NCBI GenBank assembly: GCA_964458575.1
Contig: CAYWMD010000028.1
Span: 13,972-77,971, forward strand
DNA length: 64,000 nt
From: CAYWMD01 sp964458575
Lineage (GTDB): Bacteria; Verrucomicrobiota; Verrucomicrobiia; Limisphaerales; JADLHS01
Direction: 5' to 3'
The notes under the pieces are model-generated. The model was given only the letters and a program-made list of their open reading frames with translations. It was not told the DNA's origin and made no database searches. How positions within the stretch are numbered: the first letter of the stretch is position 1; each line of letters begins with the position of its first letter. Below are positions 32,876 through 41,506 of this stretch, piece after piece. Both the position numbers and the translations under genes were made by a program.

Positions 32876-34230
32876 AAACTTTAACACCTGCAATCGTTCA
32901 ACTCAGCGTCGGGCTGATGTTGTTTGTGACCTCCACGGGTTTGGGTTTGTCGCAAATCGCGACCGGAACTGCGCCGGCGAACGCGGCCACAAGTCTGCCG
33001 GAGAACTCGGCGCCGCCGCCGTCCGCCCCGGCGAAATTGGGCGCGGCAGAACTCGAGAAGCTGCTGATGCCGATCGCGCTTTATCCGGATGCCTTGATCG
33101 CGACGATGCTGCCGGCATCCGTCTATCCACTGGAGATTGTCCAGGCGGCGCGGTTCGTGACGGACACCAACAACCTGGCGAAACTCGACGAGCAGCCGTG
33201 GGACGACAGTGTCAAAGCCCTGGCCCGCATTCCGGCCGCGCTCAAGAAACTGAATGACGACCTGCAATGGACGATTCAACTGGGCGAAGCGTTTCTGAAT
33301 CAGGACAAGGACGTGATGGACACAATCCAGTCGCTCCGCGCCAAGGCACAAACGGCGGGCACGCTTCGGACCACGGAACAGCAAGTCGTCATCGTGACGA
33401 ACGAAGTGGTGCAAAAAGTCGTGGAGCAGCAGGTCGTGGTGGTGACGAACACGATCGTGCAGATTCAGCCCGCCAACCCGCAGGTGGTTTACGTGCCGAC
33501 TTATCCGTACACCGTTTACTATCCGCCACCCACGTACGTTTATGACCCGTATGCTCCGTTGATCACTTTTGCGGCGGGAGTGGCCGTGGGCGCTATCATT
33601 TGGAACAACTGCGACTGGCACCACGGTGGTTGTTACTACGGCGGAGGTGATGTGAACATTGATATTGATCGAAATACGACCATCAACCGCGGCGATCGGG
33701 TCTCCAATCGGCCCGCCAATGCCGGAAGCGGACAGAGAAAATGGCAACCGGACCAAAGCCGCCTGAGCCGCAGCGGCGCGGGCGGGCCCTCGGCGAGCAC
33801 GCGCGAGGCGCGCGGTTGGGGCTCGGGAGGCACGCGGCCTTCCACCGGAGCCGTCGGCGTGCCTTCAACCGGCAATTTTGGCGCGCGGCCATCTGCCGGT
33901 ACGGCAGCGGCAAGCCGGCCATCCACCGGCGCCCGCACTACCTCCACATGGCAGCAACCCTCGGCGGCAAGCCGACCGGCCACCGGCGCCGGCGCCCGCA
34001 CTACCTCTACGTGGCAGCAACCGTCCGCGGCCAATCGCACGGCGCAGTCACCTGCGGGGGGTGCGCGTCCGGCACAGTCATCCTCCGTGAATCGTCCAAG
34101 CAGTCAACCTTCCTCCGCGTTTAGTGGCGTCGGCAGCGGCAGCAGTGCGCGTGATTTCAGCAATCGCGGCGCGGCCAGCCGGAGCAGCGGTGGGCGTGGC
34201 GGTGGCGGGCGTGGTGGCGGACGACGCTAA
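32872..34230 (+). CDS. DUF3300 envelope protein with low-complexity repeat tail
   Basis: A 452-residue exported protein. The signal segment is at about 8-28. The DUF3300 core begins LLMPIALYPDALIATMLPAS (about 64) and includes a run of VVxVTN units (about 170-200) and VVYVPTYPYTVYYPPPTYVY (about 205-224). A membrane-like stretch (PLITFAAGVAVGAIIWNNC) and a Cys/His-rich patch follow. The last 160 residues are Ser/Gly/Arg-rich with two ARTTSTWQQPSAA repeats and a GGRGGGGRGGGRR end. DUF3300 genes commonly precede DUF2950, as here. Role unknown. Confidence 0.88.
   Translation: MKTLTPAIVQLSVGLMLFVTSTGLGLSQIATGTAPANAATSLPENSAPPPSAPAKLGAAELEKLLMPIALYPDALIATMLPASVYPLEIVQAARFVTDTNNLAKLDEQPWDDSVKALARIPAALKKLNDDLQWTIQLGEAFLNQDKDVMDTIQSLRAKAQTAGTLRTTEQQVVIVTNEVVQKVVEQQVVVVTNTIVQIQPANPQVVYVPTYPYTVYYPPPTYVYDPYAPLITFAAGVAVGAIIWNNCDWHHGGCYYGGGDVNIDIDRNTTINRGDRVSNRPANAGSGQRKWQPDQSRLSRSGAGGPSASTREARGWGSGGTRPSTGAVGVPSTGNFGARPSAGTAAASRPSTGARTTSTWQQPSAASRPATGAGARTTSTWQQPSAANRTAQSPAGGARPAQSSSVNRPSSQPSSAFSGVGSGSSARDFSNRGAASRSSGGRGGGGRGGGRR
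33929..34037 (+). repeat. Two imperfect 46-bp direct repeats in the DUF3300 gene
   Basis: Copies at about 33929-33974 and 33991-34037, offset 62 bp, encode the two ARTTSTWQQPSAA units. They differ at a few bases, mostly synonymous, so the duplication is in-frame and retained at protein level. Confidence 0.7.
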
Positions 34231-34252
34231 ACTTCAACCATCAACTGCAACC

Positions 34253-35275
34253 ATGAAAATCACTTTTCTCATGAACTCCCATCAAACTACGTCATCGGTT
34301 CGTTGTGTTGATGCACCCCGAAAGGTCGAACGCAATTCAGCCTTCCGTTTTCAACCTTTAGCATTGCCCCTGTTTCTCCTGCTGCTCGGTTTTGCAGCAA
34401 CGTCGGCTTTGAGCGCGGACCAGGCGGGTCGCGTTTTTGTCACGCCGCAGGACGCAGTAAGTGCGCTGGATCAGGCCGTCAACTCCACCAATCACGCCGC
34501 GTTGCGCGGGTTGTTTGGCCCGGATTCCGAATCGTTGGTGAACCCCGATGCCGTGCAGGGCGCACAGGAGCGGGCCAACTTCGCCGCCGCGTTCAACGCG
34601 CACCATCGGCTCGTATCGGAATCGGAATCCAAGATGGTGCTTGAAGTCGGGTCGGACAACTGGCCTTTTCCCATCCCGCTCATCAAGGTGTCGAATGGCT
34701 GGCAATTCGACACTCGGGCGGGTTTGGATGAACTGTTGAACCGCCGTATCGGACGCAATGAACTCGAGGCGTTAAATACCATGCGGGCTTACGTGGATGC
34801 GCAGCGCGAATACGCCAGCCGCGACCGCGACGGCGACCAGGTGCTGGAATACGCGCAGAAGCTTGCCAGTTCGCCGGGCAAAATGGACGGACTTTACTGG
34901 CCACCCGATTTGAATGGCGAGCTCAGTCCGCTGGGTCCGTTGGTGGCGGACGCCCAGGGCGAGGGTTACTTCAAAAAAACGCGCTCCGATGACGAAGAGC
35001 CGCAGCCATTCCACGGTTACCTTTTCAAAATTCTGACGCGGCAGGGCAAACATGCGCCGGGCGGGAAATACGATTACATCATCAACGGAAACATGATCGG
35101 CGGTTTTGCGATGGTCGCATGGCCGGCGAGCTACGGCGACTCCGGCGTGATGACTTTCATCGTCAACCAACAGGGACGCGTATATCAAAAAGACCTCGGC
35201 GAAAACACGGTGAAGCTTGTCGAAAAAATGCGTGCCTATGATCCGGATCCGTCGTGGCGGATTTCGCCTGACTAA
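34253..35275 (+). CDS. DUF2950 secreted protein
   Basis: A 340-residue exported protein with a hydrophobic signal at about 36-54. The DUF2950 domain follows: VFVTPQDAVSALDQAV, NWPFPIPLIKVSNGWQFD, ELEALNTMRAYVDAQREYAS, GLYWP, PFHGYLFKIL and a C-terminal GGFAMVAWPASYG and TFIVNQQGRVYQKDL. It is the regular partner of DUF3300; the pair is widespread but uncharacterised. ATG 34253 or ATG 34271 could start it. It is followed 11 bp later by a SulP transporter. Confidence 0.9.
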   Translation: MKITFLMNSHQTTSSVRCVDAPRKVERNSAFRFQPLALPLFLLLLGFAATSALSADQAGRVFVTPQDAVSALDQAVNSTNHAALRGLFGPDSESLVNPDAVQGAQERANFAAAFNAHHRLVSESESKMVLEVGSDNWPFPIPLIKVSNGWQFDTRAGLDELLNRRIGRNELEALNTMRAYVDAQREYASRDRDGDQVLEYAQKLASSPGKMDGLYWPPDLNGELSPLGPLVADAQGEGYFKKTRSDDEEPQPFHGYLFKILTRQGKHAPGGKYDYIINGNMIGGFAMVAWPASYGDSGVMTFIVNQQGRVYQKDLGENTVKLVEKMRAYDPDPSWRISPD

Positions 35276-35286
35276 AGCGGAGCTTT

Positions 35287-36948
35287 ATGAAGCTGCCCGT
35301 TCCCGCGCTGACCTGGCTCCGCACCTACAACAAAAGCTGGCTGTCCGGCGACCTCATCGCGTCCATCACGCTCGCCGCGTATCTGCTGCCCGCCGCGCTG
35401 GGCGATGCGTCGCTGGCCCGGCTGAATCCCGAAGCGGGTCTTTACGCGTGCCTGTTTGGCGGGCTGGTCTTCTGGCTGTTTTGCAGTTCGCGCCACACCG
35501 CCATTTCCGTGACCTCCGCGATTTCACTGCTCATCGGCGCTTCACTGGGTGACATTGCCGGTGGCGACACCGCGCGTTTTGGAGCTTTGGCGGCGGGCAC
35601 GGCGCTGCTCGTGGCGGTCATCGCGTTCATCATGTGGCTCGTCAAGGCCGGTGCCGTGGTGAATTTCATTTCCGAAAGCGTGATGACCGGCTTCAAGTGC
35701 GGCGTGGCGCTTTTCCTTGCCAGCACGCAATTGCCCAAGCTATTCGGCTTTCACGGCGAGCACGGAAATTTTTGGGTGAACAGCGGACATTTCTTCAAGC
35801 ACTTGAACGAAACCAATACGGCTTCCATTACCGTAGGCGGCATCGCTCTGGCGTTGCTCGTACTGGGAAAAATATTTCTGAAAAATAAGCCGGTGGCGTT
35901 GTTCGTCGTGGTGGGCGGCATCGCGGCTTCCTCCTTGTTGTCGCTGGACAAATACGGCGTGAAGCTGCTCGGGGAAGTGCCGCAGGGTCTGCCGCCCATC
36001 GGACTGCCGGCGATTCAATGGTCCGATTTGAACGAACTTCTCCCGCTGGCCATCGCGTGTTTCCTGCTGGGTGCGGTGGAGACGGCGGCCATCGGGCGCA
36101 TGTTCACGGCCAAACACGGCGGACGGCTGGATGCGAACCAGGAGTTTCTCGCGCTGGCCGGCTCGAATCTCGCCGCGGGCCTGGGCTGCGGTTTTCCAGT
36201 GAGCGGCGGCATGTCGCAGTCGCTGGTGAATGAAGGCGGCGGCGCGAAGACGCCGCTGTCCACGGCGTTTGCGGGCGGCATCATTCTGGTGGTTGTTTTG
36301 TTTTTCTCGCATCTGTTGAGCGCGTTACCGCAACCGGTGCTGGCCGCCGTCGTGCTGGTGGCGGTGGCGGGGTTGTTCAAGCTCTCGACTCTGAAGCAAC
36401 TCTGGCGCAGTGACCGGCCTGAATTCGTCGTGGCGATGGCGGCCATCGTCGGCGTGATGAGTTCGGGTTTGTTGCGCGGCGTGATGATTGGCGCGGTGAT
36501 TTCGCTCGTCCAGTTGCTGCGCGCCGCTTCGCGGCCGCACGTCGCCTTCCTCGGTCGGATTCCGGGGTCGCGGCGTTTTTCAGATCGCGAACGGCATCCG
36601 AACAACGAACTGATCCCCGGCGTGCTGATTTTCCGGCCGGAGTCGGGCCTCATCTATTTCAACGTGGACCACGTCTGCGAGACGATCCTGGATCGCGTGC
36701 GCGCCGAAGCGACGCCGCCGAAGCTGGTGGTGCTTGATTTGTCCGCCGCGCCCCGGGTGGACCTGCAAAGCGCGCACACGCTCGCCGGGATGGCGGAGGA
36801 AATCACCGCCAAGGGCATCCGCTTCCAAGCCGTCGAGGCGCGTTCCTCCGTGCGCGACCGCCTGCGCAACGAGGGCGTGGACATGAAACTTGGCGGGATT
36901 GACCGTCACACCACCGTGGCCGACGCGGTGGAAAACGTGCCGGCTTGA
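35287..36948 (+). CDS. SulP-family anion transporter with STAS domain (copy 1)
   Basis: A 553-residue inner-membrane carrier: SLC26-type membrane domain (about 15-430; SGDLIASITLAAYLLPAALG at the first conserved helix, GLGCGFPVSGGMSQS in the core) followed by a C-terminal STAS domain (VLDLSAAPRVDLQSAHTL, about 480-497). Substrates in the family are sulfate, bicarbonate or dicarboxylates and cannot be told from sequence alone. The usual STAS serine after DxS is present. GCGGAG precedes ATG 35287. A second SulP is encoded at 39629. Confidence 0.9.
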   Translation: MKLPVPALTWLRTYNKSWLSGDLIASITLAAYLLPAALGDASLARLNPEAGLYACLFGGLVFWLFCSSRHTAISVTSAISLLIGASLGDIAGGDTARFGALAAGTALLVAVIAFIMWLVKAGAVVNFISESVMTGFKCGVALFLASTQLPKLFGFHGEHGNFWVNSGHFFKHLNETNTASITVGGIALALLVLGKIFLKNKPVALFVVVGGIAASSLLSLDKYGVKLLGEVPQGLPPIGLPAIQWSDLNELLPLAIACFLLGAVETAAIGRMFTAKHGGRLDANQEFLALAGSNLAAGLGCGFPVSGGMSQSLVNEGGGAKTPLSTAFAGGIILVVVLFFSHLLSALPQPVLAAVVLVAVAGLFKLSTLKQLWRSDRPEFVVAMAAIVGVMSSGLLRGVMIGAVISLVQLLRAASRPHVAFLGRIPGSRRFSDRERHPNNELIPGVLIFRPESGLIYFNVDHVCETILDRVRAEATPPKLVVLDLSAAPRVDLQSAHTLAGMAEEITAKGIRFQAVEARSSVRDRLRNEGVDMKLGGIDRHTTVADAVENVPA

Positions 36949-37001
36949 ATCGCGGGGATCTGGCTTTTGCGCAAACTCACTCAAACAAAAACATCACAAT
37001 T

Positions 37002-37775
37002 ATGAAATACAAGAAACTCCTCATCACCGCGCTACTCTCCGTGGCGGCGCTGCCAACCTGGGCGGACGTGCTTGAACTCAAGAACGGCCAGACCCTCAAC
37101 GGAAAATATGTCGGCGGCACCGCCGGCACGATTCGCTTTGATACCGGTCAGGGCCTGCAAGTGATCGAAACCGGCCAGGCGCTCGCGTTGACCTTCACCG
37201 GCGGTGGCGCGGCGACAACCACGCCCGCGGCTGCTTCAGCGCCTGCCGCTGCGGCACCGGCTCCGGCGGCGGCCCCGACCGCGAGCACTGTGACGATTCC
37301 CGCCGGCATGACGCTGTTGGTGCGGATGGTGGACCCCGTCTCCTCGAAGGACCCCCAAGGCAAGCGGTTCACCACGACACTCGATACCGACCTCACGGTG
37401 AACGGCGTGGTGGCGGCCAGGACGGGCACGAAGATTTACGGTCGAGTGCAGAGCGCCAAACAAGCCGGACGTTTCGCGGGCCAGAGCAAGCTCGACCTCC
37501 AACTGACGGAATTGGCGGCGGGGCCGAATCTGGTTCCCATCATGACGAACGGCTACACCGACGCGGGCGCGCGTTCGGGAGGCAAGACCGTGAAGGGCGC
37601 GGCGGTGGGCGCCGGGATTGGCGCAATTGCTGACGGCGGGGACGGCGCCGCCAAAGGCGCGGCCATCGGCGCGCTGGCTTCGGGCCTGAAGAAGGGCGAA
37701 TCGCTCGCCGTCAATCCCGGCACGCTGCTGGAGTTCCGCTTGCAGCAGCCGGTGACCGTCAACGTTGCTCCGTGA
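37002..37775 (+). CDS. Secreted glycine-zipper protein, unknown
   Basis: A 257-residue exported protein with a signal peptide ending PTWA|D (about 22). A small beta domain (LELKNGQTLNGKYVGGTAGT) precedes an Ala/Pro linker of about 40 residues. A second beta domain (VTIPAGMTLLVRMVDP) follows, then a glycine-zipper segment (KGAAVGAGIGAIADGGDGAA). Glycine zippers insert into or associate with membranes. No enzyme family recognised. The ATG at 37002 gives a clean signal peptide. Confidence 0.7.
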   Translation: MKYKKLLITALLSVAALPTWADVLELKNGQTLNGKYVGGTAGTIRFDTGQGLQVIETGQALALTFTGGGAATTTPAAASAPAAAAPAPAAAPTASTVTIPAGMTLLVRMVDPVSSKDPQGKRFTTTLDTDLTVNGVVAARTGTKIYGRVQSAKQAGRFAGQSKLDLQLTELAAGPNLVPIMTNGYTDAGARSGGKTVKGAAVGAGIGAIADGGDGAAKGAAIGALASGLKKGESLAVNPGTLLEFRLQQPVTVNVAP

Positions 37776-37825
37776 CGAATCGCGGATGAATTCTCCATTA
37801 CCTAAACCACAAACCACACCCATCC

Positions 37826-38335
37826 ATGAAATCCAATCCTGTTTTCAAATGTTTCCTCGTTGCGCTCCTGACCACGCTCGCGCCAACCCCGCGCGCCGGT
37901 GCGACGCAAAGTCCCACCGATGCCATTGACCTGGTGCGGTCCATTTACCAGACGGACCGTCAGGCGTTCGTGACCGAGGCGTTGCAGCTCACCGAAAGCG
38001 AAGGCAAGAAGTTCTGGCCGCTCTATCAGTCGTATCGCGTCGACGTGGACAAGCTGGGAGACGGACTGGTGAAGCTGGTCCTGGAGTACGCGGACCTTTA
38101 TCCGAAGGTTTCGGAGGCCGACGCCCGACGATTGCTCAAGCAATACCTCGCACTGGAACAGAAGCTCGTGAAGAAGCGGGCTTGGTATTTGAAACGCGCG
38201 GCCAAGATTCTGCCCGCCGACAAGGCATTGCGCTGGGCGCAACTGGAAAACCGGATGGATCTCGGGTTGCGCCTGCAACTTGCCAGCACGATTCCCATCG
38301 TGCCTGCGGGCGGAGCCAGCAGTCCCAAACGTTGA
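37826..38335 (+). CDS. Secreted helical protein, Spy/CpxP-like in layout
   Basis: A 169-residue exported protein. After the signal peptide (to about 27) it is all helix, with LTESEGKKFWPLYQSYRVDV (about 52-71) resembling the LTxxQ-type helical motif of periplasmic chaperone-like proteins. A basic helix (KQYLALEQKLVKKRAWYLKR) follows. The similarity is of pattern only. It lies 50 bp after the glycine-zipper gene. Confidence 0.65.
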   Translation: MKSNPVFKCFLVALLTTLAPTPRAGATQSPTDAIDLVRSIYQTDRQAFVTEALQLTESEGKKFWPLYQSYRVDVDKLGDGLVKLVLEYADLYPKVSEADARRLLKQYLALEQKLVKKRAWYLKRAAKILPADKALRWAQLENRMDLGLRLQLASTIPIVPAGGASSPKR

Positions 38336-38512
38336 AACTCTGCCGCGAACCAGCCGGTCAGGTCGTCGCTATTCGCGTGTCTCAGGCAATGATACCGGCG
38401 AAAAGGAGTTTCAGTTTTACTTCGTTATCGCTTACTCTTTGCATGCGAAGCCGACCGCGCGTACGGCGGTAAATGACACTAAGCGAAGCGATGCAGACGC
38501 AGACCTGACCTG

Positions 38513-39625
38513 ATGAACACGACCGAACCCGCCTCCAAACTGGAACATAAAATCGGCCTGGCGATTTTGTTGTTGTTGCTGCTCGGCTGCCTGCTCGTGC
38601 TGCGTCCGTTCGTGTCCGCCATGCTTTGGGCCGTGGTGTTGTGCATCTCGAGCTGGCCGGTTTATGCCCGCCTGCTCAAGTGGACCGGCGACCGCCGCAC
38701 GCTCGCGTCGCTGCTGATGGCGGTGGGCATGATCCTGATTGTCCTGCTGCCATTCGTCATCGTCGGCGTGACGCTCGCCGACAACGTCAGCGCCCTGACC
38801 ACGGCGGTCAGGAAGTGGGTGGATGCCGGGCCGCCCGCCCCGCCCGAATGGTTGCACAAGGTGCCGGTGGTCGGCGCGAAAGCGGTCGGGTACTGGCAGG
38901 AGTTCGCCAGTGATACGGGGCAACTGCTGGAAAAGGCCAAGGAATGGATCCAACCCGTCAGCGCGGGATTGTTGAAGGGCGGCCTGATGCTCGGTCACGG
39001 TCTGTTGGAACTGACGTTGAGCATCTTCATCGCCTTTTTCCTGTTTCGGAATGGCGTTGCCGCGGCGGAACGCCTGACCAGCGCCGTCAACCGGATTGCC
39101 GGCGAGCGGGGCGGGCACCTGCTGATTGTGGCGGGCAAGACCGTTCGTGGGGTCGTTTACGGAATTCTCGGCACCGCGCTGGTGCAGGCGGTGCTTGCGG
39201 GGATTGGCTTTTTCATCGCTGGGGTGCCCGCGGCCGCGTTGCTGGCGTTGTTGACGTTTTTCTGCTCCGTCGTGCCGGTGGTGGGGACCGCCCTGGTCTG
39301 GGGACCGGCCGCGCTCTGGCTGTTCAATCAGGGCTCGACGGGCTGGGCGATTTTCATGGTGGTCTGGGGGCTCGGCGTCGGCAATGTGGACAACATCATC
39401 AAACCCTGGCTCATCAGTCAGGGCAGTAACATGCCGTTCATCCTGATTTTCTTTGGCGTCCTGGGCGGGGCGCTGGCGTTTGGTTTCATCGGTGTTTTTC
39501 TCGGCCCGACGTTGCTGGCGGTGACTTACCGGCTCGTCGCGGAATGGGCATCCACCAAAACCGTGATCGCCAGCACGGAATCCGGCGAGCCTCCGGCTGG
39601 AACGCCATCGGTGCCGGACAAATGA
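38513..39625 (+). CDS. AI-2E family transporter (copy 2)
   Basis: A 370-residue polytopic membrane protein of the same family as that at 5559. Both have PPxPxWLxKxPxVGA in the soluble loop (here APPEWLHKVPVVGA), VRGVVYGILGTALVQAVLAG, and a C-terminal IIKPWLISQGSNMPFILIFF block. Substrate unknown. It is followed 3 bp later by a SulP carrier, so the two transporters probably form one transcript. Confidence 0.88.
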   Translation: MNTTEPASKLEHKIGLAILLLLLLGCLLVLRPFVSAMLWAVVLCISSWPVYARLLKWTGDRRTLASLLMAVGMILIVLLPFVIVGVTLADNVSALTTAVRKWVDAGPPAPPEWLHKVPVVGAKAVGYWQEFASDTGQLLEKAKEWIQPVSAGLLKGGLMLGHGLLELTLSIFIAFFLFRNGVAAAERLTSAVNRIAGERGGHLLIVAGKTVRGVVYGILGTALVQAVLAGIGFFIAGVPAAALLALLTFFCSVVPVVGTALVWGPAALWLFNQGSTGWAIFMVVWGLGVGNVDNIIKPWLISQGSNMPFILIFFGVLGGALAFGFIGVFLGPTLLAVTYRLVAEWASTKTVIASTESGEPPAGTPSVPDK

Positions 39626-39628
39626 CCG

Positions 39629-41395
39629 ATGAGCGACGCGAGTTCCGAAAACGCGAACCGGGTCGGCCAGCGGTGGTTCTCCTCGCTGCCGTTAGCGCAG
39701 CTTGGACGTGAATATCAGCGCCGTTGGTTTCGACCCGACCTTCTGGCGGGCATCAGCGTGTGCGTGGTGATGATTCCGTCGGTCATTGCGTACGCGGAAC
39801 TGGCGGGGTTGCCGCCCGTGCATGGGCTTTACGCCGCGCTTGCGGGGATGCTGGGCTACGCCTTTTTCGCCAGTTCGCGGCAAGTGATCACCGGTCCGGA
39901 CGCGGCGGTTTCGCTGCTGGTGGGCATCGCCGTGGGTACCTGGGCCGGGGCCAAACCCGAACTCGCGCCCGTGCTGGCGGCGATGGTGGCGTTGCTGGCC
40001 GGCGCCTTGATGCTGCTGGCGTCGCGGCTCAACGTGGGCATGGTGGCCGATTTTTTATCCAAACCGGTTTTGATCGGTTACCTGACGGGCGCCGCGCTGA
40101 TTTTGCTGTCCACGCAGTTGGGCAAACTCTTCGGGATCAAACTCGAAGCCCATAATTTTTTCACGCTGCTGGCGGAACTGGCCGGGCGGTTGCGGGAAAC
40201 GCACGCGTTGACGCTGATGCTGGGAATCGGGTTCATTGTCATCCTGGAAATTCTGCGCCGGTTTGCGCCGAAGCTTCCGGGGGCGCTGGTGATCTTCGTC
40301 GTGTCGCTCGTTGTTTCCGCGGTGTTTGACCTGCCGGCGCGCGGCGTGGCGGTCATCGGCGAAGTTCCGCGCGGTTTGCCCGGCTTCCGCGTGCCGGTGG
40401 TTTCGCTCGAAATGATTCGCGAGCTGCTCCCCGCGGCGATTGGCATCGCACTGCTGACCTTTCCCGAGGGAATCCTGCTGGCGCGTGCGTTCGCCGCCAA
40501 GAACCGTTACGAGGTCCGGCCCAACCAGGAATTGCTGGCGCTGTCGGTGGCGAATCTGGCGGCCGGATTGTTCCAGGGCTTTTCCGTCGGCGCAAGCCAG
40601 TCGCGCACGACGGTGAACGACGCGACGGGCGGAAAAACGCAGATGACGAGTCTCGTCGCCGTGGCTGCCCTGGTTCTGTTTCTCCTGTTTCTGACGCCGC
40701 TGCTCAAGCCCCTGCCGGTGGTGGCGCTGGCTTCGATCCTGGTTTTTTCCGGCATTCATCTGGTCGAAGTAAACGCCTATCGCAGCCTGTTTCAAATCAG
40801 TCGGCTGGCTTTTGCGCTGGCGGTGCTGGTCACGGGCGGCGTGCTGGTGGTGGGGGTTATTCCCGGAATTCTGCTCGGCGTGGCACTTTCGCTGGTGGTT
40901 CTGCTGGGACGCCTCGCCCGGCCCACGGACGCGCTGCTTCGCGAGGTGACCAAGACCGGCAAATTCCACGATGTCGGCGATGCGCCGGAAGCGCAGACCT
41001 TGCCCGGGCTGATTGCCTACCGGTTTTACGCACCGCTGTTCTTTGCCAACGCCGATTATTTTGTCGAGCGCATCCGCGGCCTCATTGCGGCGAGCGCCGA
41101 GCCGGTGCGCTGGGTGTTGGTAGACATGCAGGCGGTGACGGACATTGACATCACGGCGGCGGAGGCGTTGTCGCGCTTGCGCGAAGAGTTGAAGCAGCGC
41201 GGGATTGCCCTGAAGATCGCGCGGGCGAACCGGCCGTTGCGGGAACGGCTCGCGCGCATCGGCTTGGGCGAACATCTGGGCGAACACAATCTGTTCCCGT
41301 CCGTTCACGCGGGCGCGGCGGCCTTCCGCGAGGAGATGGCAAAAGCGGGTGTTGCAAATGGGCGGGCTGCCGAGAAAACTGGAGGCAACGATTAA
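39629..41395 (+). CDS. SulP-family anion transporter with STAS domain (copy 2)
   Basis: A 588-residue carrier. The membrane domain starts DLLAGISVCVVMIPSVIAYA and includes GLFQGFSVGASQSRTTVND; the C-terminal STAS domain has VLVDMQAVTDIDITAAEAL (about 490-508). It has the canonical helix-1 sequence of sulfate/bicarbonate SulP carriers and is closer to that group than the copy at 35287. Starts 3 bp after the AI-2E gene. Confidence 0.92.
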   Translation: MSDASSENANRVGQRWFSSLPLAQLGREYQRRWFRPDLLAGISVCVVMIPSVIAYAELAGLPPVHGLYAALAGMLGYAFFASSRQVITGPDAAVSLLVGIAVGTWAGAKPELAPVLAAMVALLAGALMLLASRLNVGMVADFLSKPVLIGYLTGAALILLSTQLGKLFGIKLEAHNFFTLLAELAGRLRETHALTLMLGIGFIVILEILRRFAPKLPGALVIFVVSLVVSAVFDLPARGVAVIGEVPRGLPGFRVPVVSLEMIRELLPAAIGIALLTFPEGILLARAFAAKNRYEVRPNQELLALSVANLAAGLFQGFSVGASQSRTTVNDATGGKTQMTSLVAVAALVLFLLFLTPLLKPLPVVALASILVFSGIHLVEVNAYRSLFQISRLAFALAVLVTGGVLVVGVIPGILLGVALSLVVLLGRLARPTDALLREVTKTGKFHDVGDAPEAQTLPGLIAYRFYAPLFFANADYFVERIRGLIAASAEPVRWVLVDMQAVTDIDITAAEALSRLREELKQRGIALKIARANRPLRERLARIGLGEHLGEHNLFPSVHAGAAAFREEMAKAGVANGRAAEKTGGND

Positions 41396-41506
41396 ACCAC
41401 TCATGTTTTTACGGCCAACCCAACGGAACGATGCCGGCGGTGTTCGAAACTTTCCCCGAACCGGCGGCGGACGTGACCTGTGCCGTTCGCTTCGGCCGCT
41501 TTGCGC

